From NCBI GenBank assembly GCA_900323505.1, contig OOIN01000008.1:124001-188000 (forward strand): a stretch of DNA of 64,000 nt, in the 5' to 3' direction. Both the position numbers and the translations under genes were made by a program. Shown here piece after piece: positions 9,088 to 18,969 of the stretch. This stretch comes from Ustilago trichophora (Eukaryota; Basidiomycota; Ustilaginomycetes; Ustilaginales; Ustilaginaceae). Positions within the stretch are counted from its first letter, which is position 1; each line of letters opens with the position of its first letter. A model generated the notes under the pieces. The model was not told where the DNA came from and made no database searches. It saw only the letters and a list, made by a program, of their open reading frames with translations.

Positions 9088-10001
9088 TCATATCAAAAAC
9101 ACCACCAGCAACAACAAGAACAGAACGACAATCAAGATCCAGACACACCATCCTCCCAACCTCTCATCACTTATTCGTACCACTTCGTCCATCTTTCGCA
9201 TCGCCTTGCCGAGTCTGCCCTGACTCTGGTCTACCTCGCTGTCGAATGCATCGATGATCTCGATCTGCTCGCCGATCTCTTGCCCCATCATACCGGCTTG
9301 ATTGCGGAGCGAGCTGAGCGTTGTACCGATCTTGTCTAGGGTTGAGTCTTGGCGTGACATCAGAATCTGTATGAGCCAATGAGAGCAAACAGCAGAGAAC
9401 AGTGAGATGAGTATGGGCGAAGGCCTGAGTAGGGGCAAAAGAGGCCAAGAGAGGGGCTGGTGCGTCGACTTACCTGCTGCTGCTCGCGCTCAAACGCCTC
9501 GGTAGCGTCTTCGTCCTCGTCATCGACGTTGATCTTGATCGAGTCGAATCTGCCTTCTCTGCCCGGTGGTGAATCTTGTACCACTTTTGACAATGCCTGT
9601 TTTGCCCTCAATCAACACAACATCAAATTCGTCAGTGGAAGCGACACATCATCTTTGCCTACAGCGGGAGGAAAGATACGCACCTTTACCTCAGCTTCGC
9701 ACTCTGCGACGAATGCTTTTCTGCTCTTCAGCTCTTCTGGAGTGACACCGAATCGTTCGGGCCCACTCCGTTCTACGACGAGGACGCTCTGCTTGACATC
9801 CTCCACATCCTGCCGGAGACCTTCGATTGCATCTGATAGACGGTCGTATGCGGATTCAATTTCGCCTGTGTTGTGTGTGGAAGTGGAAGAGGAAGCTTTT
9901 GATCTGGAGAGAAGCTGACGGTAGGACTGTGAAAGAGACCGGGCGGAGGAGAGGGAGGATTTGAGGTCCGTCGCAAAGTCGTGGTATGGATCGCGGGACA
10001 T
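9088..10001 (-). CDS. TLG1: t-SNARE of the syntaxin-6/TLG1 family
   Basis: Endosome/trans-Golgi SNARE used in recycling and late-Golgi fusion. Three exons on the minus strand, 10001-9684, 9596-9474 and 9366-9088, have introns of 87 and 107 nt (GTGCGT and GTAAGT donors, ACAG acceptors), both in phase 0; the product is about 239 residues. The N-terminus (MSRDPYHDFATDLKSSLSSA) matches the syntaxin-6 N-terminal domain. Exon 3 carries the SNARE motif: SRQDSTLDKIGTTLSSLRNQ, AGMMGQEIGEQIEIIDAFDS, EVDQSQGRLGKAMRKMDEVV, with the central Gln of a Q-SNARE. It ends in a tail anchor, CVWILIVVLFLLLLVVFLI, with no lumenal tail. Divergent from the metallophosphoesterase gene. Confidence 0.9.
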
Positions 10002-10462
10002 GTTGGAGAAGCCAGCCAGCGACTACACTGTCGTTGAATAGAGCTCGATGCGCTGATACGAGGGTGCGTATGATGGCGAGTATGTTCCAACTTGCTGAAT
10101 GATGCTCGACGGTGACAAAGAGAAGGAGAGGAGGATGCCCGATGGAATGGTGCAACGAGGAAGCGTGTGAATCGCCAAGTCTTGAAAAAGCACGGACCCT
10201 TGTTCCACCGGCTCAGATGTCCGATTACCGTGATTTCAACAACATTCCAAACGCATAGACCCTTTTCCTTTGCTTCCACTCCTTCCTGTCATCCTCTCAT
10301 CATTCTCATCAGCCTTCATCGAAAACATCCTTCCATCTCTACTGACTGTTCGCCACTGGCTTCGTTCAGGACCAACTCGCTCTGTCTCGACTCTACACTT
10401 ATAGACGTATGGCCACACTTCGATCCGCCGTCCTTGTCCGCTCCGCATAGAAAGCATCCATC
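10002..10462. promoter_or_regulatory. Divergent promoter region TLG1 (-) / metallophosphoesterase (+)
   Basis: A 461-bp spacer between divergent starts. The part next to the plus-strand gene is C/T-rich (10258-10440). No gene is seen. Confidence 0.55.
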
Positions 10463-13400
10463 ATGCCCGTCACCCTCCCCATCATCCACTTTAACGACGT
10501 CTACCGAGTCCGCCAAAAGGACGAAAAGTCGGGCGGCACCATCGGAGCAGACCAGTTTGCAGCCAAGATCCAATCCATTCGCGAATCATGGGGCGAACCA
10601 TCCAACCTGGCCAACCTGCCCCCTCCGACTTCGTCTCCTCGCGACTGGACAGCGCACTCGACACAACGCGAGCGCAAGGGTCTCGTCCTATTCAGCGGAG
10701 ATCTATACTCCCCTTCCGTTGAGAGTAGCGTCACGAGAGGTACGCATCTGGTCCCCGTCATCAACGCCATGAATCTCGACTGTGCCTGTCTTGGCAACCA
10801 CGATTGGGATTTTGGCTATCCACATCTGCAAACGCTTATGGGGAAGAACAACTTCCCTTGGCTGTTCTCGAACGTTGTCGATCGGTCTGGAAAGGAGAAG
10901 GATGAGGAAAAGGAGAAGGAGTGCTCCAATTGGGATGAAGATTTCAGAGACGATGACAATCAGGTGGATGGTACGCTGCGGTATTGGACTACGACCGTGC
11001 AAGGGGTCAAGGTAGGATGTATCGGAATTGTGGAGAAGGAATGGATCGCTACGGTGCCCAGTTTCCCGGAAGGTTTCGTGTACAGGAATATGGTCAAGAC
11101 GGCTCTGAAGCTCAGCCAAACGCTTCGCGATCCCAACGGGGAGGCGTGCGAGCTTGTCATCGCCATCACCCACAGCAGGCTGCCGAATGATATCGATTTC
11201 GCCAATGCTGTCGGAGCCATCTCCAATCCAGACGCCAACTCGCACGGTGTAGATCTCGTGCTCGGTGGTCACGATCACATCTACTACGTAGGCAACGGTG
11301 CCTCCAAGTACACCGGAGATGATTTCCCCAGAGGCGAACCAGGCACAGAGAAGGACACGGCCGCAATGGTCGTCAAGTCTGGTACCGACTTCCGCGATCT
11401 TTCCGAGCTCAAACTCGAGCTCACCGACGCCGATCCCTCTGCCATCCGTCGACGCACCATCAAATCTCTCAGCGTCCAACGCTACCGTGCATCTCCCGAC
11501 GATCCTACCTCACCCGAGCTCAAATCTCTCCTCGACGATCTGCTCGCCAAAATCTCGAAATCTACAGGTCAGAGCGTAGCCTACACCCTCACGCCTTGGG
11601 ATGTCCGCTCCGAAAAGGTGCGCACCGATGAATCGGCATTCGGCAACTTTGTAGCCGACGTACTGATGAACAGCTACGAAGAGGTGTTGCGCGAGCGGGA
11701 CAATCGAGGCGAGTTGAGCGAGAAGCGTCCGCCCAATGCGAGAGAGGTCGACTGCTGCATCATCTGTGGCGGAAGCTTGAGGGGAGACCAGATGTATGGT
11801 CCTGGAAAGATCGCTTTGAGCGATGTACTCGAGATTCTGCCGTTTGAGGATGCGGTGGTGTGCAAGGAGTTGAAGGGTCAAGATATTTGGGATGCGCTCG
11901 AGAATGGGTTGAGTATGTATCCTAAACAGGAAGGAAGGTTTCCGCAGGTGGCAGGCATGATGGTGAAATGGGATTCTAGGAAGCCTCCAGGGCAGCGACT
12001 GGTCAGCGTTGAATTGCTCGATAATCCATTGGATACTCCTGCAAGCCGCAACGCCGACGAGGACTCGATGCAGGTCGACGGCGATGAAACCAAACCCTCA
12101 AACTCCTCGTCGTCGGAGGAAGAAGGGGATGTCGGGAAACTTCGCCGATTCTCTGTCACCAAGTTACCCGGTGGAGGATACGACGTCGAAGTGCACCGAC
12201 CTGCCCTGGTCAGCCGAGGCGCTCTCGAGATGGACAAGACCTACCGTGTCGTCACTCGCGAGTATCTCGCTGAAGGCTATGATGGCTTTGACGCTTTGAA
12301 GCGAGGAAGATTCGTAGTCGATCACGAGAATGGACAACTGATGAGTGCCATCGTCCGCAAATTCTTGTTGGGTGCCAGCTACCTTTGGCGAATGAAGCAG
12401 ATGCGTCGTCTTCAAGCCGAGAACAGCAGCATCACCGGCGACGACATCGCCGCAGAAAGCGGTCGGATCGCAGAGCTCAAGAACGAGGCGGCAAGTGGGA
12501 TCTCTGGAACAACATCAGCAGAAGAGGAGGTGAAAGGGATGGATACTTTAAGCAAACGCACACGTATCGCAATCACGAGAGCGCGCTCGTTGAACTTGCT
12601 CAAACGGGCTATCAAACATAGCAACCCGGAAGAGGTGCAGGAACAACGAGAGCCGAAGACGCCGGTCAAGGGAGGAAGGAATCGTGCCGGATCTCTAGGA
12701 TCTGGTGGAGATGACGACGACGTGTGGAGGATGGTAGTTGATCAATCACCTGGAGGGTTTAGGGATGCTTTGCACGTGGGTGGTAGTGAACATCATTCCA
12801 AGTATGATTCTGTCAGTAAGCGGTTCGATGAGCCGCTCGGAAGCCGGTCTGGTATGGCGGCGACGACGAGCACTGGTGCGGCTACGACGAGGGCACTGGA
12901 TGGGGACACGGAGTCGAGTCAGGCGAAGCGACCTCGCATAGCACAGGAGGAAGTCCTGGGAGAAGTGCAAAACAATGCCCTCTTCGATCCAACCTTGGCA
13001 TCTGGTCTGTTGACGCAGATCAAAGAGCTCCTCGCCCTAGTCTCGAAGGCTGCTGAACCCGAAGGACTGCTCTATGTTGCCTCCGCCAACGCCAAATCCG
13101 ACATCAACACGGATACCACCGCTGATGATGACATGGACGCAGGTTCGGGGGCAGCCAACATCGCCCTTGGCAGTATGGCGGTTGATGAAGGCGATGACGA
13201 TGCCACTCTCGCCTTCCTTACCGCTGGTGGAGCCAACAGTTCGTCTCGAAACGGTGGCAAAGGTACACCCACCCAACTATCCCACGACATTGTCAGGCGA
13301 GCAAGTGATCTGCGGGCTAGCTTCAAGAAGCTCGAGGAAGCAGCAAAGAGCTTGCCGGGAGGGATGGATGTTGGGCTTAAGGAGCAACAACGTCTCCTTA

Positions 13401-13822
13401 GCGCCTTGGAGGGATTCATCAGGAGACAGGACGAGGGGCTTGCACAACTGTCTCAAGGCCCGAACTCGGATGTAGAGAAGAAAGACGGCAAGAAGGGAGG
13501 AGCATTTGAAGGCGGGCAAAAGATTTCCTCGGCCAACTTCAAACATGGCGCTGTGGCTTCGACATCTTTCCACCTAGACCAGGAGCAGATGGAACAGCTG
13601 AGACAGGATATCAAGGCTTCGAATCGCAACAATGACGCCAATGTCGATTCGTCAGGCTCGAACGATGTACAACAGGAGAGCAAAGACGGTCAAGGAAGAG
13701 GAGCAGCTCAGGATGGGGAGAAAAACAAGGAAGCGGATGGTGAGGATGATACGTCCAACTTGGCCTTTGTTTCACCTCTGGTTGATGGACGTCTCGTCGA
13801 CGTTGCCCGTCAGAGCACTTGA
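10463..13822 (+). CDS. 5'-nucleotidase-family metallophosphoesterase with long low-complexity C-terminal extension
   Basis: Intronless, 1119 residues. The first 640 residues form a calcineurin-like phosphoesterase plus 5'-nucleotidase C-terminal domain, as in enzymes that hydrolyse nucleoside monophosphates, cyclic phosphodiesters or UDP-sugars. Metal-binding motifs are visible: HFNDVYRV at residues 9-16, FSGDLYSPS near 75, LGNHDWDFG near 112, ITHSR near 236 and GGHDHIYYV near 269. The second domain has ICGGSLRGDQMYGPG and ILPFEDAVV, the usual nucleotide-binding region. No signal peptide or GPI signal is visible, so a cytosolic location is likely, unlike the secreted enzymes. Residues 650-1119 are acidic, Ser/Gly/Asp-rich and without a recognisable domain, apart from a basic patch LSKRTRIAITRARSLNLLKR. 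Substrate cannot be told from sequence. Confidence 0.85.
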   Translation: MPVTLPIIHFNDVYRVRQKDEKSGGTIGADQFAAKIQSIRESWGEPSNLANLPPPTSSPRDWTAHSTQRERKGLVLFSGDLYSPSVESSVTRGTHLVPVINAMNLDCACLGNHDWDFGYPHLQTLMGKNNFPWLFSNVVDRSGKEKDEEKEKECSNWDEDFRDDDNQVDGTLRYWTTTVQGVKVGCIGIVEKEWIATVPSFPEGFVYRNMVKTALKLSQTLRDPNGEACELVIAITHSRLPNDIDFANAVGAISNPDANSHGVDLVLGGHDHIYYVGNGASKYTGDDFPRGEPGTEKDTAAMVVKSGTDFRDLSELKLELTDADPSAIRRRTIKSLSVQRYRASPDDPTSPELKSLLDDLLAKISKSTGQSVAYTLTPWDVRSEKVRTDESAFGNFVADVLMNSYEEVLRERDNRGELSEKRPPNAREVDCCIICGGSLRGDQMYGPGKIALSDVLEILPFEDAVVCKELKGQDIWDALENGLSMYPKQEGRFPQVAGMMVKWDSRKPPGQRLVSVELLDNPLDTPASRNADEDSMQVDGDETKPSNSSSSEEEGDVGKLRRFSVTKLPGGGYDVEVHRPALVSRGALEMDKTYRVVTREYLAEGYDGFDALKRGRFVVDHENGQLMSAIVRKFLLGASYLWRMKQMRRLQAENSSITGDDIAAESGRIAELKNEAASGISGTTSAEEEVKGMDTLSKRTRIAITRARSLNLLKRAIKHSNPEEVQEQREPKTPVKGGRNRAGSLGSGGDDDDVWRMVVDQSPGGFRDALHVGGSEHHSKYDSVSKRFDEPLGSRSGMAATTSTGAATTRALDGDTESSQAKRPRIAQEEVLGEVQNNALFDPTLASGLLTQIKELLALVSKAAEPEGLLYVASANAKSDINTDTTADDDMDAGSGAANIALGSMAVDEGDDDATLAFLTAGGANSSSRNGGKGTPTQLSHDIVRRASDLRASFKKLEEAAKSLPGGMDVGLKEQQRLLSALEGFIRRQDEGLAQLSQGPNSDVEKKDGKKGGAFEGGQKISSANFKHGAVASTSFHLDQEQMEQLRQDIKASNRNNDANVDSSGSNDVQQESKDGQGRGAAQDGEKNKEADGEDDTSNLAFVSPLVDGRLVDVARQST

Positions 13823-13948
13823 TCTTTCACTTGCTCCGAATTCACTCGGTCACCAAGCCACAATTTCAACACACACACACACAGAATCAATCACTTCTGC
13901 ATCAACAAAAATTACCCTTTTTCGTTCTGACCTTTTCATGGATATAAA

Positions 13949-16900
13949 CTACAAATAGAGCGAAGGACTGAAGATGATGCTTCCCTCTCTCTCCAACATT
14001 CCGAGGGTCTTTTCAAACTTGTCTGCCAACCCTTCATTGCCAATTGCTTTGGCAGCCTGGACCAGTTGTCTGATCAACTCCTGCAACCTTCGCATGCATC
14101 GGATGATGCTGCCTTCAAAGACGTCTGTCAGCTTGCAGATTTCTGCGAATTTGGCACCGTTACACCACTGCATGACCAGATCCATCAATTCGACCTTGAA
14201 CGAAGAGACGTACTCCTCTTCGACGAGCGGTAACTTGGATTCGATGGAAACTTTGGCGATTCGACGCGCTGTTTCTTGCATGATTCGAAGCGGGGCGGCC
14301 AGCGTCTCGTTGAGACGCGTTTGGGTGGTCGATTTCTCGCCGAATACGAAACAGCTCAGAAGGGCGGCACATTGAGGTGGGGTCAGATCGTTGAATACAC
14401 CGTTAAAGATCATCTCGGTGAGGAGAAGCTCGTCTCCGGTGGAAATCTCGCATGCTACACGACCCTTTTTCTCTACGACATCGTCCGAGGTCGTAAATCC
14501 AAGTCGACGAAGGACTCGCTTGCGACATTTGAGCTCGTCAAGTTGCAAGACGGAGTGAGCGGCGGCGATCTTTTTGGCAATTCCAGAAACGACCTCTTCG
14601 GCTTGTTGCTTCTTGGAGTAGGCAGCGTAAAGACGGGGCAGGTCTTTGTCCTTGCGAAGGGGAGAGGAGGAAAGCTTGTCATCGAGGATCTTGATCTTCT
14701 CAACGAGATGGGCAAACGACTCGTCTTTGATCTTCATGTCCTTGATGGGGTCGAGGAGGGGTACGCCCTTGGGGAAGCGACGGCGCACTTCGACGAGGTT
14801 CTTGCGAACCGTTTCGCGAGGCTCGGTCGGTCGGAGATCCTTGGCGAGGAAGATTCGGATGCCTGAGAGAGATTGGATGGTGGACAGAAGAACGGGGACG
14901 ACAACCATCTCGCCCTTTTTGCCCTCGGGGCAGGGGAGGAAATTGGCCGCTCCTTCAGACTGGTTGCTCTTCTTATCGGAAGACGAAGAGCCAGAGCCGG
15001 AGGCACAGTGCAAAAGCACATCAACGACGTAGTGATTCTGAGGTGGTGCATTGGGGTCGATGGCTGGGCCGCGCTTGCCAGGTGTATTTGGCAAACGCTT
15101 TTCATACGACACAACAGCGCCCCAACCAAAATCGAGATCATCGTGACAGACTTTGACCAATCTTCCCGGCTGCAAGAATGGCAAAACGTACGACGGGTGC
15201 GTAATGACGGTCTGCACATCCTTGCGCAGAGTCTCCAACTGATGTTTGACGTCGTAGTACTCTGCCACCTCTTCTTCACGCTCGACCTGGATCAAGTCGC
15301 GCTGTTCTTCGGCCGCCTTTTGCTCCGCTTCGAGCGCAGGCACCGAGGCAGCGTTTTGGAACTGGAAGAAACAGCGTTCGAGCATGTATTCTGGCGAGAT
15401 ACCTTCGACGCGCATGAGGTTGAGAATCATATTGTAGCCAAGGTGGAAGGCCGAGTTGAGACGATCTGCTTCACCTTTGACCATGGTCTTGGCGGCACTG
15501 GGCTCGAGCTTTTCGTCAAACATCATGATGACGATTCCTCGGTCGTCGAGACCACGTCGACCGGCTCGTCCAGACATCTGGATGAATTCGCCCGAAGTGA
15601 GGTTGCGGAACTCTTTACCGTCCCACTTGTTGACGGCGGTGAAGACGACGGTCTTGGCAGGCATGTTGAGACCGATGGAGAAGGTTTCTGTGGCAAAGAG
15701 AACCTTGATGAGGCCTTCTTGGAAGAGAATCTCGATGACTTCTTTGAGAATGGGGAGGAGACCTCCGTGGTGGATACCGATACCACGGCGAAGAAGGGGG
15801 AGAATGTGCTCGATCTGAGGCAAACCTCGGTCCTCTTCGGAAAGCGCGTTGATGGCGTTGGTGAAAACGGTCGAGACCATCTCCTTTTCGTCGTCCGTGT
15901 TGAATTCGAGCTTGCTCATCTGCAAAGCCAGAGCTTCGCATTCACGTTTGGAGAAAGCAAAGACGATGACGGGGTTGTAGTTCTTGACCATGATCATCTT
16001 GACGATCTTGTAGATGTCCGAGGGGCCCTTCTTGCCTCCATTGCCACCCTTCTTGACCTGACCACGACGTTTGCCGCCACCTGCATTGGGGTCAGCCACG
16101 TCTTCGCCCTTGGAATCAGCAAGGGCACCCATTGCTTTCTGGAAGTTGTCCTCGCGGAAGGTGCCACGTTCATCGACGACGAGGTGAATGCCCTCACCTC
16201 CCTGAGGGAAGAGGTAGTGCTGGAGAGGCGTGGGTCGGAAATCGGTGTAGACAACGTGGCAGGGCTGAGCGTGGGTGTGAGCGATCCACTCTGCAAACTG
16301 CATGGCGTTGGGGATGGTAGCGGAGAGGAAGACGTAACGAACCTTGCGTGGAAGCAAGATGATGGTCTCTTCCCACACGACACCTCTTTCCTTATCTCGC
16401 ATGTAGTGAATCTCGTCGAACACGACCCAAGCGACTTCACGCATGATCTCGGAGCCGCGGTAGAGCATGGATCGCAGAATCTCGGTGGTCATGACGAGAC
16501 AGGAGGCGGAAGGGTTGATGGTGACGTCTCCAGTCATGAGGCCGACGTCGCCAAACTCCGCAGTGAGTTCACGGAACTTTTGGTTGGAGAGCGCCTTGAT
16601 GGGCGAGGTGTAGACGACACGCTGGCCGTTTTTGAGACACTGAGCGATGGCATACTCGGCAACGACGGTCTTGCCGGCAGATGTGTGGGCCGAGACGAGG
16701 ACGGATTCGTTGCGCTCGATGCACGAAACTGAGTTGCGCTGGAAAGGGTCGAGAGTAAACTTGTACTCTTTGGCGGGAGGGTCGTTGGGTACGTGGTGGG
16801 AGAGTGGGACGTATGGATAGTCGGGAGGGAGTGCGACTTGATGGCGCACTGAGTGAGTGACGTGCATCTTCTTCTCGGCAGCATTGGCCTCTGCTGTGGA

Positions 16901-17290
16901 AGACTCGGATGGTGCAAGACCGCCGTCGATAGGGATAGCTTGAGTGGCTTGGTCGGTGAACTCGTCTGTAACTACTGTAGGGACGGGTGCGGGCTTGTCA
17001 GCGACGCTGAGCTTTTGACGTTTGGACGGGCCAGGTGCGGCGTTGCTGTCGTCGGAGGCGTTATCTTTGTCGGCATCGTCAGCATTGCTGGGACCGGCTT
17101 GCTCAGCGGTTGCGGCATGCCCGTTCTTCTTGTCCGATTTCGAAGAAGTAGCTGGAGTGACTTTTGATGAAGAGGCAGTAGCCTTGGTGCGTTTCTTTTG
17201 CTTTTTGGAAGGCGAAGAGCCCGAAGATGTAGCTGGGCTGGGTGCAGCCTCTGCGGGCGCAAGGAAGTCAAAGAGGCCGTCTGGATCCAT
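13949..17290 (-). CDS. MTR4: Exosome-associated DExH-box RNA helicase Mtr4 (Dob1)
   Basis: Ski2-family 3'-5' RNA helicase that feeds rRNA precursors, snoRNAs and aberrant RNA to the nuclear exosome, alone or in TRAMP. Intronless, 1113 residues. Helicase motifs appear in order: Walker A in [11 protein letters not shown] (about 200), DEIH (about 291), LSATIPN (motif III) and [15 protein letters not shown] (motif VI, about 570). [19 protein letters not shown] and the long insertion after it correspond to the helicase core end and the arch/KOW region. The DSHCT domain closes the protein, with [20 protein letters not shown] and a good C-terminal match. The N-terminal 150 residues are Lys/Ser/Ala-rich, as expected of a nuclear protein. 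The start at 17290 ([10 protein letters not shown]) is the first ATG of the frame. It ends 126 bp from the convergent phosphoesterase gene. Confidence 0.96.
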   Translation of the reverse strand: MDPDGLFDFLAPAEAAPSPATSSGSSPSKKQKKRTKATASSSKVTPATSSKSDKKNGHAATAEQAGPSNADDADKDNASDDSNAAPGPSKRQKLSVADKPAPVPTVVTDEFTDQATQAIPIDGGLAPSESSTAEANAAEKKMHVTHSVRHQVALPPDYPYVPLSHHVPNDPPAKEYKFTLDPFQRNSVSCIERNESVLVSAHTSAGKTVVAEYAIAQCLKNGQRVVYTSPIKALSNQKFRELTAEFGDVGLMTGDVTINPSASCLVMTTEILRSMLYRGSEIMREVAWVVFDEIHYMRDKERGVVWEETIILLPRKVRYVFLSATIPNAMQFAEWIAHTHAQPCHVVYTDFRPTPLQHYLFPQGGEGIHLVVDERGTFREDNFQKAMGALADSKGEDVADPNAGGGKRRGQVKKGGNGGKKGPSDIYKIVKMIMVKNYNPVIVFAFSKRECEALALQMSKLEFNTDDEKEMVSTVFTNAINALSEEDRGLPQIEHILPLLRRGIGIHHGGLLPILKEVIEILFQEGLIKVLFATETFSIGLNMPAKTVVFTAVNKWDGKEFRNLTSGEFIQMSGRAGRRGLDDRGIVIMMFDEKLEPSAAKTMVKGEADRLNSAFHLGYNMILNLMRVEGISPEYMLERCFFQFQNAASVPALEAEQKAAEEQRDLIQVEREEEVAEYYDVKHQLETLRKDVQTVITHPSYVLPFLQPGRLVKVCHDDLDFGWGAVVSYEKRLPNTPGKRGPAIDPNAPPQNHYVVDVLLHCASGSGSSSSDKKSNQSEGAANFLPCPEGKKGEMVVVPVLLSTIQSLSGIRIFLAKDLRPTEPRETVRKNLVEVRRRFPKGVPLLDPIKDMKIKDESFAHLVEKIKILDDKLSSSPLRKDKDLPRLYAAYSKKQQAEEVVSGIAKKIAAAHSVLQLDELKCRKRVLRRLGFTTSDDVVEKKGRVACEISTGDELLLTEMIFNGVFNDLTPPQCAALLSCFVFGEKSTTQTRLNETLAAPLRIMQETARRIAKVSIESKLPLVEEEYVSSFKVELMDLVMQWCNGAKFAEICKLTDVFEGSIIRCMRRLQELIRQLVQAAKAIGNEGLADKFEKTLGMLEREGSIIFSPSLYL

Positions 17291-17744
17291 GATGACCTCA
17301 GGTGGTGATGATGGTGGTGGTGGTGGTGGTGATTGCAGTGGCAAGGGACACGAGAAATGAATGTTCTTCTCTCTGATAATCGAAAAATTGACTGACCTGC
17401 TGTACCAAAAAAAGTTCGACGTTGGAAATGCTCAGCTTGGGCCCTCAAAGAATGAAATTCCGAAATTTCTTGAGGCTCTTACAATTTTCAAGACTTGCCA
17501 TGTCACGCTCACATAATCTGGCTAATCTAGATCTAACACGTCTAAGTGCTCGCTCGTGGCCCGTGATCGACTGTGTTCTCTAGACTGTACACAGAGAGTG
17601 CGTGGCTTCAGCCCGATTTCGCAACACGCAACACACGGACCTCGCACCTTTGACTCCACTTTCAAGTAACACACACACACTCTCTCTCTCACCTCCTCGT
17701 CTTGTCACCATCTTCCCACACCAACACCACGCATTGCCATCAAG
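17291..17744. promoter_or_regulatory. Divergent promoter region MTR4 (-) / UMP1 (+)
   Basis: A 454-bp spacer between divergent starts of two core quality-control genes (RNA exosome helicase, proteasome chaperone). Short CA and CT runs (17669-17690) precede the UMP1 start. I see no recognised element that decides shared regulation. Confidence 0.55.
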
Positions 17745-18466
17745 ATGAGCACATCGCAATCCCAGTCGCACCCGGAGCCGAGCTACGCACTCGTGCCACC
17801 CGCATATGCATCTCACACCTCGACCTCGACCAACTCCTCCACTTCGCATCCTGTCTATGCCGGCGTTCACGATTCCATGCGTCACGGCCTCAAGAATGTT
17901 CTTCACCAAGTATCTACACACTCGCATCACCCCGTTCAGAACAGGCTTGAGAACTGGGACGCAACAAGGGACAACTTGAAGCTCACAATGCAGCGTAACA
18001 TTCACGGTATCGGCGCCCCAGCACACACTTTGATGGAGCGAAAGATTGCCAGCTACGTAAGTATCATCAAACCAAAAGCAGACGCAACATCCAATGCTAA
18101 AGAAGCGATACAGGCTGCTGACTTGAGCCAATGCTTTGCTTTCGCTTAAAATTCTAAAACAGAACCCCGCATTCGACCCAACCACAACCTCCAACTCGAT
18201 CTCCAAGCTTCACCTCGACATTCTCAACGGTGACGATGAGCGTATTGAGCCTCGCGACTTCTTGCCCTGTACGTATCCCTTCCAACATTCCCTATTGTCT
18301 CGTACAACTTGTTTCAACCGTTGACTTGCTGACTGACACTTTGCCCCTCCCTTGCTTCTAACTCATCTTTCAAATCTCTACCCTTCCATCTTTGTGATTC
18401 ACAGCTGAGATCTCGGCTGGCATCCCTAGCATGCACACTGTCATGGAGCGTCGTCTTGGTCTCTGA
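17745..18466 (+). CDS. UMP1: Proteasome maturation factor Ump1
   Basis: Chaperone that binds half-proteasomes, coordinates beta-subunit maturation and becomes the first substrate of the finished 20S proteasome. Three exons, 17745-18056, 18163-18268 and 18405-18466, have introns of 106 and 136 nt with GTAAGT and GTACGT donors and CAG acceptors; phases agree. The spliced protein is about 159 residues. Family blocks are clear: DSMRHGLKNVLHQVSTHSHHP, with QNRLENWDATRDNLKLTMQR, NIHGIGAPAHTLMERKI, then SKLHLDILNGDDERIEPRDF, and the terminal MHTVMERRLGL. Length is close to the yeast protein (148). The first 40 residues are a Ser/Thr-rich extension. Confidence 0.94.
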
Positions 18467-18969
18467 ATACGCCGTCTCGGTTAACGTTTAAAGTGTTCTG
18501 CCCTCTCAAGAATTTTCATAGTTTGTACATTAGCCCCTTCCAATCTATCCTTGACACGATACGACACATGTGTCTGCCTTACTGATATACGGGCGGCCGA
18601 GGAAACAAAGTATCATTCTGTTCAGGATCTGCACACCAAATTGCTACAGGAAAGCCTAGCGGTGATTCCAATCGACAGCCGCCGCAACAACGTGTCCAAC
18701 TGCGTGCGATTGAAGCCAAGTTTGCATTGCCTTGCCTCACAGATTATGCAATCCTGTCTCATCCTCCAGCGGCTCAACCTTTTACACCCGTAAGCGCCAT
18801 CTCGAGGCCAGTCCAAAACCGCACAGACGCGACAGAATACGGTCTTGGCTCATATGCGCACACACTTGGCGTATGTAGGTCTGATGTGGTATCATTGCAA
18901 AAGCCCGTTTCAATGTGATTTGTGCAAGAAAGCAAAAGTACAATGCTGTGCGTGCCACTTCTACTTGGG
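18467..18969. other. Convergent 3' spacer UMP1 / Zn2Cys6 regulator
   Basis: About 500 bp between two convergent stop codons. I see only unrelated short reading frames; presumed 3' UTRs and terminators. Confidence 0.5.

Noticed and set aside
14873..16732. 619-codon open frame on the plus strand
   Set aside because: It lies fully antisense to MTR4, whose helicase motifs are unmistakable. Long antisense frames arise from the biased codon use of these genes.
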